A stretch of 64,000 nt of DNA, taken from assembly GCF_003589595.1 (NCBI RefSeq), contig NW_020653337.1, positions 4,168,960 through 4,232,959 on the forward strand. The letters are read 5' to 3'. Position numbers and translations under genes: made by a program. Below, one piece after another: positions 1 through 11,357 of this stretch (position 1 is the stretch's first letter; every line of letters starts with the position of its first letter). Source of the stretch: Hyposmocoma kahamanoa. Its lineage: Eukaryota > Arthropoda > Insecta > Lepidoptera > Cosmopterigidae. The notes beneath the pieces were generated by a model, which ran no database searches, was not told the origin of the DNA, and saw only the letters and a list, made by a program, of their open reading frames with translations.

Positions 1-429
1 TGTCAATTCATTATCGAAAAAAATATAATCAAATGCGAGTCGCATTTATAAGTTTTTAGATTTATAACTAGTATTGCAAGGGGTTGATTAAAAAGTTTTA
101 ATAAAACGAAAATTAAAATGTTTACTTAGTATATCGTCAACTCGAAACTGCTTTGTTTTGCATTTAGCTTTGACGCGAGTTTGCCGGAGATAGAAGTTAT
201 GCTGGCCAGCGATCCTATAAGTGACGATCGTATTAGATTTCATTTAAAAAAAATTCGAATTTCGAAAAACAAATGCCGCATTGTGTCGTAAAATGATACA
301 TCCATAAATTATACTGCGCCTCACTATTGACAACAATGTACATAAATTAGCTCTTTCTACGTAGTTATGAATTAATACGAAACTTGATGAGCGGACGAAC
401 GTCTAAACGGCCATCATAGCGTGTCGGTA
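1..429. other. AT-rich intergenic sequence, nothing recognised
   Basis: No reading frame of note and no repeat that I could match elsewhere in the window. Confidence 0.5.
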
Positions 430-1065
430 CTTTAGCTACTCGTAGTTATAATTATTAATTAATACCTATAACGATCGAACACAAAGAAAAATTCATTTCA
501 TCTGATAGAACTCTGACCTACCTACTGAGCTGCAGATCGATTCAGTAGAACTAACGAATTTCTCTATGCGTTTGTGACAGGTCTTTTTGGTTTTAACGGC
601 TTTTTTGCCGTAGCTCCACCTTTGAGAAATCTATGAATGTATGTATTTATGTTTTTCTTCACTCATAAATATACAATTCATAAAGCGACATCTCTTGTCT
701 GCCTTTGGTAGCTGTAAAGGTACCTGCTGAGTTATTCAGTTATAATTATTATGCCAGATACTCTGCCAATTAAGCCACGGAACGAACTAGCAGACGAACT
801 TACGAATATTTCTATGAGATTCTTGCAGATCTTTGTTTCTGGTTGTTAACGACTTTTTTGGCGTAGCGATATCTGTGAGAAAGTTATTTCCTAGTGAGGA
901 AATAACTTTCTCCAAAGGTACCTCTCTGACACTCAGATCTGAGAGACCTTTATAGCTATTATCGCTGACTAGAAATGTCGCTATAATTGTAAATTTTAGG
1001 TTTATTGAATGTCACGATGTTTTACTATCATGATATTCAATTTTGTTTGTAATAATGATTAATTA
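430..1065 (-). repeat. SINE-B copies, head to tail (about 1.8 units)
   Basis: On the minus strand this is a tRNA-headed retroposon unit, called SINE-B here. Its landmarks are a GATGGCGCTACGG-like block, 'aaaagtcgttgaaaacc', a Pol III A box (tggcttagttgg), a B box (ggttcgaatcc), then 'gttcgatctttgtattaataatt' and 'tagtggagtaatttcac'. One degenerate unit occupies 430-650 and a second 720-985. The tail of a further unit (gtcacgatgttttactatcatgat) runs to about 1065. The tRNA-like heads are badly eroded, so activity is unlikely. Confidence 0.6.
877..912. repeat. Perfect 16-bp hairpin inside a SINE-B copy
   Basis: GAGAAAGTTATTTCCT and its exact reverse complement AGGAAATAACTTTCTC are separated by four bases (AGTG). 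Other SINE-B copies lack this hairpin; there the 'gtgagaaa' motif simply continues. It is therefore a local duplication-inversion in this copy, not an ancestral part of the repeat. Confidence 0.8.
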
Positions 1066-1334
1066 AAGTTCACAAAACAAACTGTTATACTTAATTTATT
1101 GTTCATTCCATTGTTGCCATTGTAATCGTTTTAAATACAATACAGAACAATTCATTAATTCAAATTAGATTTGACTCTTTAAGACAGTAGTGGTAAACTT
1201 AATATAATTACATAACACGGTATTGAAGACAACGTAAAAATTAAGCAATTTCCTGTTTATCAAGTTATTCGCCGATGTACACTGTATCATATACATTATT
1301 TATGTGTTTTCTTTTGTTTAATAGTCTTTTTAAT

Positions 1335-1558
1335 AAAAACTAAGTGACAGGACGAACCAGTCGTGCGCATTATGGTAAGCGACACGCCTGTCCATGACAG
1401 TAGCAGTACGATTCAGACTTTTAAATCACAAAGTTGATAAGTCTCAAGTGCCTGTAATTTCACCAGCTCCCTTACCCGGAATGCATTTCTGCTCACTACA
1501 CAAATAGGTAATGGTGGCAGTACTTCCCTGTACTAATTCTTTCACAATAACCTCAGGG
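1335..1558 (-). repeat. Rep-C retroposon copy
   Basis: Rep-C is the commonest repeat here, about 300 bp. Read in its sense direction it starts 'tagcagtagagctccttgtgaaagagttc'. It then carries a hairpin (CAGTAATG-tgag-CATTACTG), 'acatgggacttgtcaactta' and 'ggacaggcgtgtcgctta', and ends 'gtcacttgatattataaaaaa'. The A-rich end suggests a retroposon or a LINE 3' end. I do not recognise its autonomous parent. This copy is in reverse orientation and slightly truncated. Confidence 0.65.
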
Positions 1559-1569
1559 GGGTGGTTCAA

Positions 1570-1845
1570 TAATCAAACCGTTACGATATCGTAGCCATTT
1601 AGTCGTTGAACTGCTTTTTCGTATTCACGTATGACAGTGACCGTCAACGAGTCCAATTTTAAAGTCGTTCGATCGAAATGGCGTTAAAGCGTATTCTGGT
1701 ATATGAATCGAACTTGAATCGACTGTAAACGAGAAGTCATACGTATTCTGCTAAAATTTTGACAGTTCTTTCAATAGACTTTCGACGACTAAATGTCAAA
1801 TTTTACAATACAAGATGTCGTTCATTAGTCGTCACGTTTCGATTC
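1570..1845 (+). repeat. Family-D repeat, copy 1
   Basis: The segment from 'caaaccgttacgatatcgtag' to 'gatgtcgttcattagtcgt' matches the reverse complement of 19467-19735 over nearly its whole length, with scattered substitutions. It carries many 'cgttcgatcg' and 'agtcgttgaactg' motifs and no open frame. Its class is unknown; it is probably a non-autonomous DNA element. Confidence 0.55.
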
Positions 1846-2226
1846 ACTCATATCACCGTTCGTTCAAGTAATAGGTGAATGAATACCCATTTTGGATAAC
1901 ACTTCGATCGAACGACTGACGAAGTAACTTCAACGATATTTTTATAGCTTGAGCTTACGTGAATAGCACTACTAATAATCCATTGTGGGAAGTAGCCAAT
2001 CACCAAAAGTTTCAATAAGAGGAACTGAAAGCTCCTTAACGTGGAAATCCTCCCGTGATCCCCAGGGACCTAGGTTTTCATCGTAAAAGGCACAAAGCTC
2101 TAGTCATGCCATTAGCCATTTTCAAGAAAAGGCTTAAAGATTATACTCACAAAATTTGTTTATAACTTTTTATGCTGAAATAGTAGAGGTATAAAATTTT
2201 ACATATATATAACTTGTTACATATAG
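1846..2226. other. Nothing recognised
   Basis: No coding signal and no repeat matched elsewhere in the window. Confidence 0.4.
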
Positions 2227-2234
2227 TTCGTATT

Positions 2235-2462
2235 CATTGACTTACAAATAAATGGACGACGGGTCTAATACAAAAACCACGAAAAAAATGTCCCAAGTCA
2301 ACCTATTCGAAATTTAAATTGTAATGTCATCGCAGTATCGCGCTGTCAGTAGAACAAATGAAGACTAAAGCGGAGTTTGGCGCTCTGTATACGATTTTAG
2401 CGCCTTACAAGTGCGGACACTTTTTAGCGCGGACCCGACGTCCATATAATTGTAAGTCAATG
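2235..2462 (+). mobile_element. MITE family M, copy 1 (short form, 228 bp)
   Basis: The element runs from CATTGACTTACAA to TTGTAAGTCAATG. Its inverted termini of about 30 bp match at 27 positions. It is flanked by an exact 8-bp duplication, TTCGTATT, at 2227-2234 and 2463-2470. It has no coding capacity. An 8-bp duplication fits hAT-type or P-type transposition, but the termini do not match the usual hAT CAGNG start, so the superfamily is open. Confidence 0.85.
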
Positions 2463-2485
2463 TTCGTATTATTTTATTTTATGAG

Positions 2486-2517
2486 TGTCATGTCATGTCA
2501 TGTCATGTCATGTCATG
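2486..2517. repeat. (TGTCA)n microsatellite
   Basis: Six perfect TGTCA units followed by a partial unit lie between two MITE-M copies. Confidence 0.95.
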
Positions 2518-2555
2518 AAAGCACTTTTGACGTACGATCACATGTGACTTTAGGG

Positions 2556-2841
2556 CATTGACTTACAAATAGATGGACGACGGGTCTAATACAAAAACCA
2601 CGAAAAAAATGTCCCAAGTCAACTTATTTAAACGTAGTGACATGTAAAGGAATATGAAAAAGCTAAAACGTTAGATTTAAATTGTAATGTCATCGCAGTA
2701 CTGTCTAATTTTGCTTGCTTCGCTGTCAGTCGAACAAACGAAGACTAAAGCGTGAATGACGCTCTGTATATGATTTTAACGCCCTATAAGTTCGGACACT
2801 TTTTAGCGCGGACCCGACGTCCATATAATTGTAAGTCAATG
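2556..2841 (+). mobile_element. MITE family M, copy 2 (long form, 286 bp)
   Basis: The termini are those of copy 1. The element has about 58 extra central bases, including 'gacatgtaaaggaatatgaaaaagc' and 'ctaattttgcttgcttcgctg', which also occur in the copy at 38463. The flanks (ctttaggg and actaaggg) agree at only 5 of 8 positions, so the target duplication has decayed or one end was exchanged. It lies 93 bp from copy 1 in the same orientation. Confidence 0.8.
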
Positions 2842-3379
2842 ACTAAGGGGGTGAAATAAGCCTGTACATTAGTATATTTTCCGCCCGTTACATGTTCGCT
2901 ATATTATACCTGTAGAGACTTCTCAACGAGTTGTCGAAGTGCTTCGAACAATAAAATCTAATTTTCTTCGACCGTTCGTTGTGGTTGCAAATATGTGAAC
3001 AAATGCTTTAGCCACTAATCAAAAGTTACTGACCGGCACTGCAGTACACTTGCAAGCAAAAACAAGTTCCAAGCACGTGTAGCCAATAATTTCGCTATAT
3101 TAAAAACAATGGTAGAAATACTTTAACGTTGGCGAGGTTGCCAACCCCTGAATAAGTTAAGATGATAGAGTTCACAAGTTCGTAGCTAATATTGAATACC
3201 TAGTACTTTTCCTGTTATCGTAAGAATACTTGTCGCAATTTATACCGGTAATTGACAAGGTAAATACGTAACTGGTATATAACAAAACAAATTTTAATTT
3301 TTTATTATTTATTTAACGAGGTAATATGGACGAACATTACTCCAAGAATAAGTACATAATTATTAATACAAAGTATATA
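2842..3379. other. Nothing recognised
   Basis: AT-rich sequence without an open frame or a repeat I could match. Confidence 0.4.
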
Positions 3380-3800
3380 CTGTTTCTAGCAGCTGAATAT
3401 CATCGTGGTTAAACATGGTAACATTTAAAAAACTTAAAAATTACAATCATTAAAGCGACATTTCTAGTCAGCTGCTGGTAGCTGTAACAGTACCTGGCTG
3501 AGTGTAGAAAATCTTTCACAGGTTTCTCACAGATGGCGCTACGGTAGCTAAGTCGTTAAAAACCGAAAAAAAAGATCTGCAACAAGCACGTGCAAAAATT
3601 CGTAAGGTTCGCTGGTTCGTTCCCTGGTTTAGTTTGCACAACATCTGACACGGTTTGCTGGAAGACGATAGTTCAAATCCAGCCGGATCGAACCATTTTT
3701 TTCTTCGTGTTAGATTACAAATTAGTGGAGTAATTTCACAAAAATAATTGAATATCATGGTGGTCAAATATCGTGACAATGACAAACTTAAAAATTACTA
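3380..3800 (+). repeat. SINE-B copies, head to tail
   Basis: The tail of one unit (gaatatcatcgtggttaaacatgg ... agctgctggtagctg) runs straight into the 'cagatggcgctacgg' block of the next. The second unit has a recognisable tRNA-like head at about 3620-3690, ending 'gttcaaatccagccggatcg', and finishes at about 3800 in 'aaacttaaaaattac'. The foldback at 3800-4273 begins exactly there. Confidence 0.65.
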
Positions 3801-4273
3801 TAACGACCCTTTCTATGGAAAGTATCGTATGTCGAAATTGCCAAGTTTACAGGTGGGCATTTTAAAGTTTTGAATTCACCGTAATTTCTCAGTTTTATTC
3901 GTTAAAGCTCGTTACTCACATAGAGTATTATAAAATCCCAGATATCGGTTAAATGAACAACTACAATTCATTTTGTAATTCTATACTAATGCAGATATGG
4001 GTCAACAAGCGGGTAAGCTAAAGTGAGACCGGCCAGGTCGAGTGACTGTAAAAAATTATAAAATAAATTGTGGTTGTTCATCTAACCGATATCTATGATT
4101 TTATAATACGCTATGTGAGTCACGAGCTTTGCCGAATAAAACTGAGAAATGCTACAGTCACGTGTTTTGCTAATTTCAGCCGATTCTAATTTCAGTAAAC
4201 TTGGCAATTTCGACAAACGATACTTTACGTAAGAGGGGTGAACATACTAAAAAGGAGTGTCGTAACCGGATTA
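3800..4273. mobile_element. Foldback (long inverted repeat) element
   Basis: The left arm (about 3801-3985) and right arm (about 4053-4273) are reverse complements of each other with substitutions and small indels. Shared blocks include 'gtcgaaattgccaagttta', 'tttctcagttttattcg' and 'agatatcggtta'. A spacer of about 67 bp separates them. There is no coding capacity. The left end abuts the end of a SINE-B unit, which suggests insertion into that repeat. I could not define a target duplication. Confidence 0.75.
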
Positions 4274-4339
4274 TAATGTAGTAGGCGTAAGTTCAAAAAA
4301 TATTTTTTTCTATTTATATTTCATTTCATCTGTGAAGAT

Positions 4340-4405
4340 TGTTATTTTTATTGATACAAAGATCGAACAAACAAAGAAAAATTCATTCGATCTGCCTGCT
4401 CATAA
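4340..4405 (-). repeat. SINE-B fragment
   Basis: 'attgatacaaagatcgaacaaac...aaattcattcgatctgcc' is the segment next to the B box of SINE-B, in reverse orientation. The rest is missing. Confidence 0.45.
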
Positions 4406-4454
4406 CCGTCGTTCTTATTAGAATGGCTGAACAACTAAAAGTCCGAGTAAAGAA

Positions 4455-4929
4455 AAAAATAATAATAACGCACACAGTCATCGCCCGGCACTAGGGAAAC
4501 TCGGTATCGCGGGCATAGATTACTTAATAGTTACTACATAACAGATACATCACTCTTATACAAAATCGAAAATACCTGCGCTATATTAGCCTACTAAATT
4601 TCACTAATGACACCTGGTGCTCACTACGATAAAAAAGGAACCTAAGCACGTGGTCAGAGAGTTGAAAATAATGTTGCCCGCTGTGTGCAGTCGAGCGGAG
4701 CCGAATGCTCATAAATGAAATACTTGTATGAGTACCGCGTATCGCGTAACCTTGAGCATAGTGACGGAACGCTGTTGCGGATGCCATGAACACATAGACA
4801 CCCACAAATTACACCCAAACTCACGAGAGAAATAAATGTAGGCCATACAAAAATTTCTCCCAGCCCGGGAATCAAACCTGGGACCTCTACGTAGCCAGTC
4901 CAGCGTGATAACTGTTCGGCCACGGAGGC
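4455..4929 (-). repeat. SINE-A copy split by a 260-bp insertion
   Basis: SINE-A is a tRNA-headed SINE of about 210 bp. Its head has an A box (tggccgaacgg) and a B box (ggttcgattcc). The body reads 'gtatggcctacatttatttctctcg ... gtaatttgtggttgtc', then '(t)cgcgacacagggtttccctagtgc', and it ends 'gtgtgcg(ttattatta)'. In this copy the 3' tail (about 4455-4513) is separated from the head and body (about 4776-4929) by about 260 bp found in no other copy here. In-frame 'ORFs' through the head are artefacts of the repeat. Confidence 0.75.
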
Positions 4930-5254
4930 AATTCAACAGATAAGTTTACAAAACGAGTGTAGAACTTTCTCGAAGATCTTTCAATGTAAAGTAACCTTTA
5001 TATTAAAAAAATAAAGCTAGTACCTTCGTATTCCTAAACTCTAGTAAAAAGCTAAACCGCACAGGATTAACAGCCGCATTTACACCGAAGCGTAACTAAC
5101 AAACTGGTCTTGGTTAATTGCGAACGTGTGTTTTTAAAACCACAGCGAACCAATTACGAATGTTTGGCGAATCAGTTATAATTAATTAAGTGGTACAATT
5201 TAGAGTCGTTGAAAAGTTATTTAGTTTGTGCTTTGGTTAGTTTTTGGCTAAGTA

Positions 5255-5466
5255 AGAATATAATAATAACGCACATACTCAATGTAGCCGTCCGGCACTG
5301 GGCAAACCCTGTGTCGCGGGTGCCATGGAGACACATATAGACAACCACAAATTACATCCACGCGAGAAATAAATGTAGGCCATACAAATATTTCTCCCGG
5401 CTCGGGAATCGAGCCAGGGACCTCTGCGTGGCAGTCCGGCAAGGTAACCGTTTGGCCACGGAGGCA
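5255..5466 (-). repeat. SINE-A copy, nearly complete
   Basis: On the minus strand this runs from 'gcctccgtggccaaacggttacc' through a B box (gctcgattcccga) to 'gcgttattattatattc'. All parts of the family are present. It looks younger than the copies at 6686 and 46960. Confidence 0.8.
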
Positions 5467-5649
5467 GTATTTTAATTGCGGATAGGTGAAACATATTATA
5501 CGAATAATATCTTATAAAATATATCTAATGTGCTCATATATCTATTCATGCGCGTCTATTCATGTCATTTTCCATGCCCGAGAGCGACAAAAAGCGCGAG
5601 ATATTGCTATTCTCGCATAGAGTGTCTCTATGTCTCGAGCATGTCGCGC

Positions 5650-6140
5650 CATGACATGCTAATCCTTCAGGACCCCGATTCAGAACTCTTCGATATCTTA
5701 ATCGAATCGTTCTATTGAAATCGTTCGCGAATCGAAGGGTGCTTTCCGAGCTATTCAGAACATTCGAGTTAAAACATTCGATCCAACAACGTTTACGAAC
5801 TTAGTCGGCGAATATAGATTATAAGAAAAATGAAATACTTTTATATACATATTTAAGACTTTAATTAAAGGCCTAAAACATAGGAATGCATTAGTCTCGT
5901 ATTAAAATAAATTAATAAAATTGAACAAAATCCAGATTTTATTTAAAATAATAAAAGATTTCTATTACGTTCTTGCTTTGTAAACAATAGGACGTTCGGT
6001 AAGTTGCATTCAATAGCTGTGTTCTGAATAACGTTTGTAGCCTTTGCTGGGCGAGAAGTACCAGTTGTGAATCAAAATGAAAAGAAGTCATACGATATCA
6101 AATCGAATCGGTCGACCACTGAGTTATCGTAAGGTTCAGA
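5650..6140 (+). repeat. Family-G repeat, copy 1 (uninterrupted)
   Basis: The segment from 'caggaccccgattcagaactcttcgatat' to 'gttatcgtaaggttcagaatcgacccc' matches the reverse complement of 32780-33745. That second copy is interrupted by an inserted reverse-transcriptase fragment. This copy therefore shows the pre-insertion sequence around 5905-5925 ('cattagtctcg...aaaatccag'). There is no open frame. It is probably a non-autonomous DNA element. Confidence 0.6.
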
Positions 6141-6249
6141 ATCGACCCCAGTGTGAAAGTCACTCGACCACGGAGCGCGGAGGTCAAATGAAAATTGAAA
6201 ATTTAATTTCAAATTAGGTCTCCACATTTTATTGTAGTAAAAATAATAA

Positions 6250-6545
6250 TAGGTAGCCTAAATACAATCCTGCGGTAGTTCACAGGCCTACTCTCACAAT
6301 GAAATGACGTAGTTCCCACACGGGCCAATGCGGATTGGCATCTTCACACACATCATTAAATTGCTTTGCAGATGTGTGCAGGTTTCATCACGATACTTTC
6401 CTTTTCTAAAAACTCATGGTAAACTTTAAATTTCGTGCATAAATACATAAATAAATAAAACTCAAGAGGTGCACACCCGGATTCAAACCACGACCCTCTG
6501 TTTGAGAGGCGGTAAGTTAAACCATTAGTACCATGGTTTGTTTAT
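6250..6545 (-). repeat. tRNA-derived lepidopteran SINE (SINE-F)
   Basis: On the minus strand a tRNA-like head (about 6470-6545) with B box 'ggtttgaatccgg' precedes a body containing 'aaacctgcacacatctgcaaagcaatt' and 'tgccaatccgcattggcccgtgtg'. This body is very familiar from moth genomes. The 5' half of the head is degenerate. A scrap of the same head (gcctctgtttgagaggcgg) recurs at about 63829-63850. Confidence 0.6.
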
Positions 6546-6685
6546 TTATTATGTATATATGCATACATATACAATATATATATAATATTCTAGAATATTT
6601 AAATAAATATAATAATAAATAAAAATATAAAAATTACGACCGAAATTAGGAAGAGAAAACTTAACTGAAAATTACCCTCAAACAT

Positions 6686-6875
6686 AATAAGAATAATATT
6701 AATGCACACACTCATTGCCCCGTACTAGGTCAACTCTGTATCTAGGGTGCTATGGGCACACACATTTGTTGGTCAAACTTACGAGAGCAATAAATGCAGG
6801 CATTTCAATTATTTCTCCCGGCCCGGGAACGAACCAAGGACCTCTGCGTGGCTGGCCAGCATGGTAACCAAGGCA
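6686..6875 (-). repeat. SINE-A copy, diverged
   Basis: The full layout of SINE-A is recognisable, but the A box is lost (the copy ends at 'catggtaaccaagg') and the body has several substitutions. It is an old copy. Confidence 0.65.
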
Positions 6876-7064
6876 GATATATTAAGTAAAGATGTGACCT
6901 AATTACACCAAGGTTGCGAACTCTGTTTTATGCACATTAAATAAATAATGTGCCAGAAAACCATGCCAATTGCCTGGTCTCAAACTACGGAATGCCCGTT
7001 ACTATGAGAATCAGAACACCCAGAGCACCAACCAATTTAGAAAAGTTCATTGTTCTCAAAATAG

Positions 7065-7140
7065 TTCTACCGGGAATCGAATCTGGGACATCCGCATCCA
7101 GTGCCCACAGTGCAAACCGTTCAGCCACCGAAGTTAACAC
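7065..7140 (-). repeat. tRNA-like SINE head fragment
   Basis: On the minus strand 'ggtggctgaacggtttgc' (A box-like) is followed 40 bases later by 'agattcgattcccgg' (B box-like). There is no SINE-A body next to it. It is a truncated head of SINE-A or a relative, not a functional tRNA: the acceptor arms do not pair and no anticodon stem is evident. Confidence 0.4.
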
Positions 7141-7606
7141 ATAAATTATGGTTTTATTTATGTCTATTGTCTTATAGATGTTTTTTTTTTGTATGTGTAC
7201 GAAATAAATACATTTATTTTTTATTTAATTTATTTTTTGTATCTTCATTAATCTTTATTAAATGTATTACATTGACATCTAAGTTTAAAAACTACATTAA
7301 AAAAATATTGAAAAGTCATATTACAAAATTGAAGACTACGTGTTAGATAAAGATGTGTGGAAAGACGACGTGATTATAGATAGATTCCACACAAATTTGG
7401 TTCAAAGTGTATTCCATATCATTTAAGTTTATTTGAAAAGAGCAATCCCTAGAGTTTCTTGCTCGTTCTTCTCAAGAAAGTCAGCGTAGTGAACGAGCTG
7501 TAGCTTAAATGTGACGTTTTCAAGTAGAATTTATTTTACCTGTGGAATAAATGATTCTTTGACATTGTCTCATTTAAGCCCACCCCTTAAGTATTTTACA
7601 TGTTAG

Positions 7607-7905
7607 TTAGTAGCAGTAGAGCTTCTGAGAGTTGGTCCCGGGAAGTGCCCTACCTTTTGGCCTATTTCTTCCGCCGAGCAGTAAGTAATGTGAGCATCAC
7701 TGAGTTCCGATTTAAAGGGTAAAGTTGCTGATGAAATTACAAGCACATGGGAATTGGCAACTTATGTCGCAGGGTGACAGGCGCAATGGCAGTGTCTCTT
7801 TGCGATTTAAAACTCTGAGTGGGACTGCAACTGTTATGGACAGGTGTGTCGCTTAACACCAGGTGCACGACTAATTCGTCCTGTTACTTGGTATTATAAA
7901 AAAAT
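7607..7905 (+). repeat. Rep-C copy, nearly full length
   Basis: It starts 'tagtagcagtagagcttc' and ends 'gttacttggtattataaaaaaa'. The internal hairpin 'cagtaatgtgagcat' is present but its last arm has changed to 'cactga'. Confidence 0.7.
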
Positions 7906-8009
7906 GTGTTTCAGAACGGTGTTACATATACAAACAGACAATATAAACAAGATAAGAAAACTCCACAACCGCCACACAAAACTAAATTATTTGAGCAGGG
8001 GCTACTATG

Positions 8010-8510
8010 GTTAATTAACTTTAAACTTTTACTTTACGTTTAATTAAGGTCCCGTTGTTGTGACGGCTTACAGTGCGGTTAAACCAAAGTTGCTGTAACC
8101 CGAGAATAGTTAATTTTGCATTGTCAAAGTTACGTTAACAGTTATTACGTGTGCAATTTGTAAGCGAGTTTTAATTTCAGATGGCTGTAGTTGTCTTTTT
8201 GTCAACTACAGAGGGTCACTTTTTATGTGTTGTTAAAAGTATAGACAAAATAGGCGTACCGTGAACATCAAGCCAAAAAGGTACACGCCTGTCCATAACT
8301 ATAAATCGTAAAGATATGAGGCGCATTGACACTGCGCCTGTCACCCTGAGACATAAGTTGACAAGTCCTATGTACCTATAATTTCACCAGCACCCCTACC
8401 CTTCAAAACCGGAACACAGTAATGCTGACATTACTGCTTGGCGGCAGAAATAGGTAAGGTGGCAGTACTTCCCTCGACGAACCCGTTCACAAGGAGCTTT
8501 ACTGCTAATA
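8010..8510 (-). repeat. Rep-C copy with an extra 3' domain of about 250 bp
   Basis: On the minus strand Rep-C (8510 down to about 8266) continues past its usual 3' end (ttgatgttcacgg) into 250 bp ending 'gtaaaagtttaaagttaatt'. Exactly the same extended 3' domain follows Rep-C at 62077-62325. So this is a Rep-C subfamily with a longer 3' region, not two chance neighbours. The 3' domain contains a small inverted repeat, 'gtagttg...caactac'. Confidence 0.65.
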
Positions 8511-8884
8511 TCTCTCCCCGTTGATTAAACTACAAAGTATAAAAGTTATTGGTGTCTACTACGTTGTGTGTTCATATCATTGTATGTTGCACTACGTATT
8601 CAACTATTCTCCAAGGAGGTACCATAAAACTATACTGCAAGCGCCTACGAATCCTTATTAACACAACAATCCAGCCAGACTAGAAAATTAACCGTCGCAC
8701 AAGTGCTCGCTAGGGAAACTAAAATCTCAATTGCGTACTCAAGTAATCCCAAAGCGAGCTTTGCAGAGGAAAACTGCAAAATGCAACAGATGTTAAGTTA
8801 CTAGAGACGTAACATTTTAATTGGTGTAATGTGATATATAACGAAATTGGTGCATAACTTTGTTATGTTTATTTTTTTTTATGA

Positions 8885-8962
8885 TTCAAAGCGCAAAGAT
8901 CTGAGGGGCACTGCCACTGTGCCCGTCATAAATTGACAAGACCCATGTGCATGTAATGTAGG
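8885..8962 (-). repeat. Rep-C fragment
   Basis: 'gatctgaggggcactgccactgtgcccgtc...cccatgtgcatgtaatg' is the middle of Rep-C in reverse orientation; both ends are missing. Confidence 0.55.
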
Positions 8963-9049
8963 AGAATTGGGAAATTTCACATACCTATACAGTTATAGTT
9001 ACATGTAGGTACATTTTCTATTACGTCGATTTTTCCTGTTTATTTATTT

Positions 9050-10630
9050 TTTGTTCATTTTTTTCTTGCTGTCAGTGGCTCACTCGCCACGGGCTTGCTG
9101 AAAATCAGCGCCACGATACCGGTTTAAAAAAAAATCTGTTGTGGCTAAAGCTGAGTCCTGTTTGTACCAGCCGCGACACGCAAATTACTGCTTATGTCAT
9201 ATAAATTCTTGGCATGGAGAGAGGTAGACCTCGGCGGATATATCTCCATTAGTATGGGGATGTCCTGAAAAACAGGAAAGAAGCAAAAAAAAAAACGTTA
9301 ATTCTCAGACTATTGGCAATTTATTTAGAATTTTATTTAATGTATATAAAATAACATAACAATTGTAGTTTTTTGTCTTATTTCTAAATCTTACGTACGA
9401 ATGAACACAATTATCTATAGTGATCGATAGAAATCACTTTGAAATTTAAAACAAAAGTAAGAAATCTAACAACTTTTACAACAATCAAAGAAAGTTAGAT
9501 AGCATTTCTATATTCACATTTTTGGCAATGTTTTGGTAATTGGAAGTACTTACTAAGTACTTACTTAGAAAGCTAAAAGCCATTTAGCAAAACTTGAAAA
9601 ATAATAGGTAATAAAATTAATCTATTAGGTGCTATGATTAAGAAACTTAGGTATTACTTTAAAACAGGGTTTCTTAACCTGTGATCCCTGGAACCTTAAG
9701 GGCTCTAATGTAACTATGAGCCTACCTAACATGTTGCATTAATATAAATATGGAAGAAAAAAAAAACAATGGTGTCTTGTCTCGTTGTAGCTTAAGTCTC
9801 AATTACTATCAGAACCGATGTAGCAAAATTTCAATCAATGTGCTGCCATCTAGCGGTTAATTGCTGAACGACGACGAATTGGAGTTTCAATTTAGTTCTC
9901 CAATAAAGAAGCGACCGTATTGCAGACCATATTACTTTCATTCCTTGAAAGAAAAAAAAATTATGTCGACAAAGAGAAAATTGAAGATTTATTAAAATAA
10001 GATTTCGTGATATAAAATATCACGAAAACTAGTAATGTGTTTCGCGTCGGACGCTAACTAACCACTCCTGCTGTATTTATTGTTCTATGAATATAAAAAT
10101 TGGTATACAATTGTTGTGAGTAAATACGTGCAGTGCACGTGACCTTTTTGCATTTTCGCTCCCTTTGACGATTGTCCATCACAGGAGCGAGCGAGACGCT
10201 CGTCAATTCAATCCGCGAACTTTTCTTATTTCATTTATATTTTTATTAAATTCTTATTCATCTAAACCTAGCAGCACAACAAAAACCTGCGTAAATTTTT
10301 CCGTAATCTTTCGTGATCTTTTCATAAAGGATCCGTAGGCAGTTTGAAATTTTAATTGGGGTCCATGGCTAGAAAAATTTCTATGACATGTGGTTTTACT
10401 ATACCACCTGCTACGAATTGTAGTTTTAATGTTTTTAAAACAATTTAGGCCATCGTGAGTGTCGTAATATAAGAACAGAGAGAGGTGCTAGTCTAGTTCG
10501 AATCCCTGTAGCGGCAAAGTTTACTACTTGAATATTTAGTAGCAACACTTCTCGCATAACATTGCCATGAAACCTCGCATGTTGAAATTTGTAAACAGCA
10601 TTGGGTCAGCGTAACAGACTACCTGAAACT
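9050..10630. other. AT-rich stretch, no gene
   Basis: No open frame or tandem repeat. A GC-richer patch at 9070-9250 ('ggcttgctgaaaatcagcgccacg...') resembles LINE 3' untranslated sequence but is too short to assign. The rest holds nothing I recognise. Confidence 0.4.
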
Positions 10631-10634
10631 TTTC

Positions 10635-10690
10635 CTTAGAGAAGGCCTGTGCACAGTAGCGGGACGTATTATTGCTTGATGGTGATTATA
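10635..10690 (+). repeat. LINE 3' tail of the 'agcagtgggacgta' type
   Basis: 'gaaggcctgtgcacagtagcgggacgtattattg...tgatgg' matches the 3' tail common to lepidopteran RTE-like LINEs. Related tails are at 23270, 24515 and 60915. No coding part remains. Confidence 0.4.
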
Positions 10691-10794
10691 ATCGAGTTGC
10701 AATTGGTCCTTGATTAAAACCCCTGGCAACACAAGATAAATACATTGACAATTTTTTAATTTTCACGACTAATCATAACACAGACAGCCTCCTG

Positions 10795-11080
10795 TTTTTA
10801 TAATACCAAGTGAAAGGACGAATAAGTCGTGCGCCTAATGGCGACTCGCCTATTCATAACAGTTGCAGTGCCACTCAGAGCTTTAAATCACCAAGTGGCA
10901 CTGTCACTGCGCCCGTCACCCTGAGCGACAGTTGACAAGTCCCATGAGCCCGTAATTTCACCAGTGCCCTTACCCTTCCAAAAACAGAACGCAGTAATGC
11001 TCATATTACTGCTTGGCGACAGAAGTGAGTAATAAGGTAGCAAGACTTCCCTGGACGAACTTTTTCATAAGGAACTCTAC
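10795..11080 (-). repeat. Rep-C copy, nearly full length
   Basis: On the minus strand it ends in 'cacttggtattataaaaa'. The hairpin is present as cagtaatatgagcattactg. Confidence 0.7.
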
Positions 11081-11119
11081 TGCCTCTTTAGAACTACTTG
11101 ATATTTAGTATAAACTCCG

Positions 11120-11280
11120 TGTTACGGACACCGAGCCATACACTCCGCGCCCCGCGCCCCAACCGAGACCGCGTCGCCGTTCCCCGCACCCCTCACACAG
11201 CGTCGTACTGAGTCGCTGCCCCCTGCACCCCGCGCACCGCGCCGACCGCCTCCTCGCCGACATCTCTACTAGATGAGAGA
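11120..11280 (-). other. GC-rich patch with open frames, possible exon
   Basis: This patch is strongly GC- and CpG-rich in an AT-rich setting and open on the minus strand in more than one frame. A frame starting ATG TCG GCG AGG at about 11263 reads with paired cysteines (CAGC ... CEGC). A splice-acceptor-like 'tctcatctagtag' lies just upstream on that strand, next to the candidate exon at 11358-11490. It could be a further exon, a CpG-rich untranslated exon, or merely GC-rich repeat. The reading frame cannot be chosen from sequence alone. Confidence 0.25.
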
Positions 11281-11357
11281 GTTAATTTAGTACTTAAGTA
11301 GGAACATGTTGAGCAATAAAGGTGGTGATAGTGGTTAGTAGTCAGTCTTTCATTTAC

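Noticed and set aside
10495..10520. tRNA B-box-like 'agttcgaatccctg'
   Set aside because: No A box at the right distance and no repeat body; probably chance or a very old scrap.
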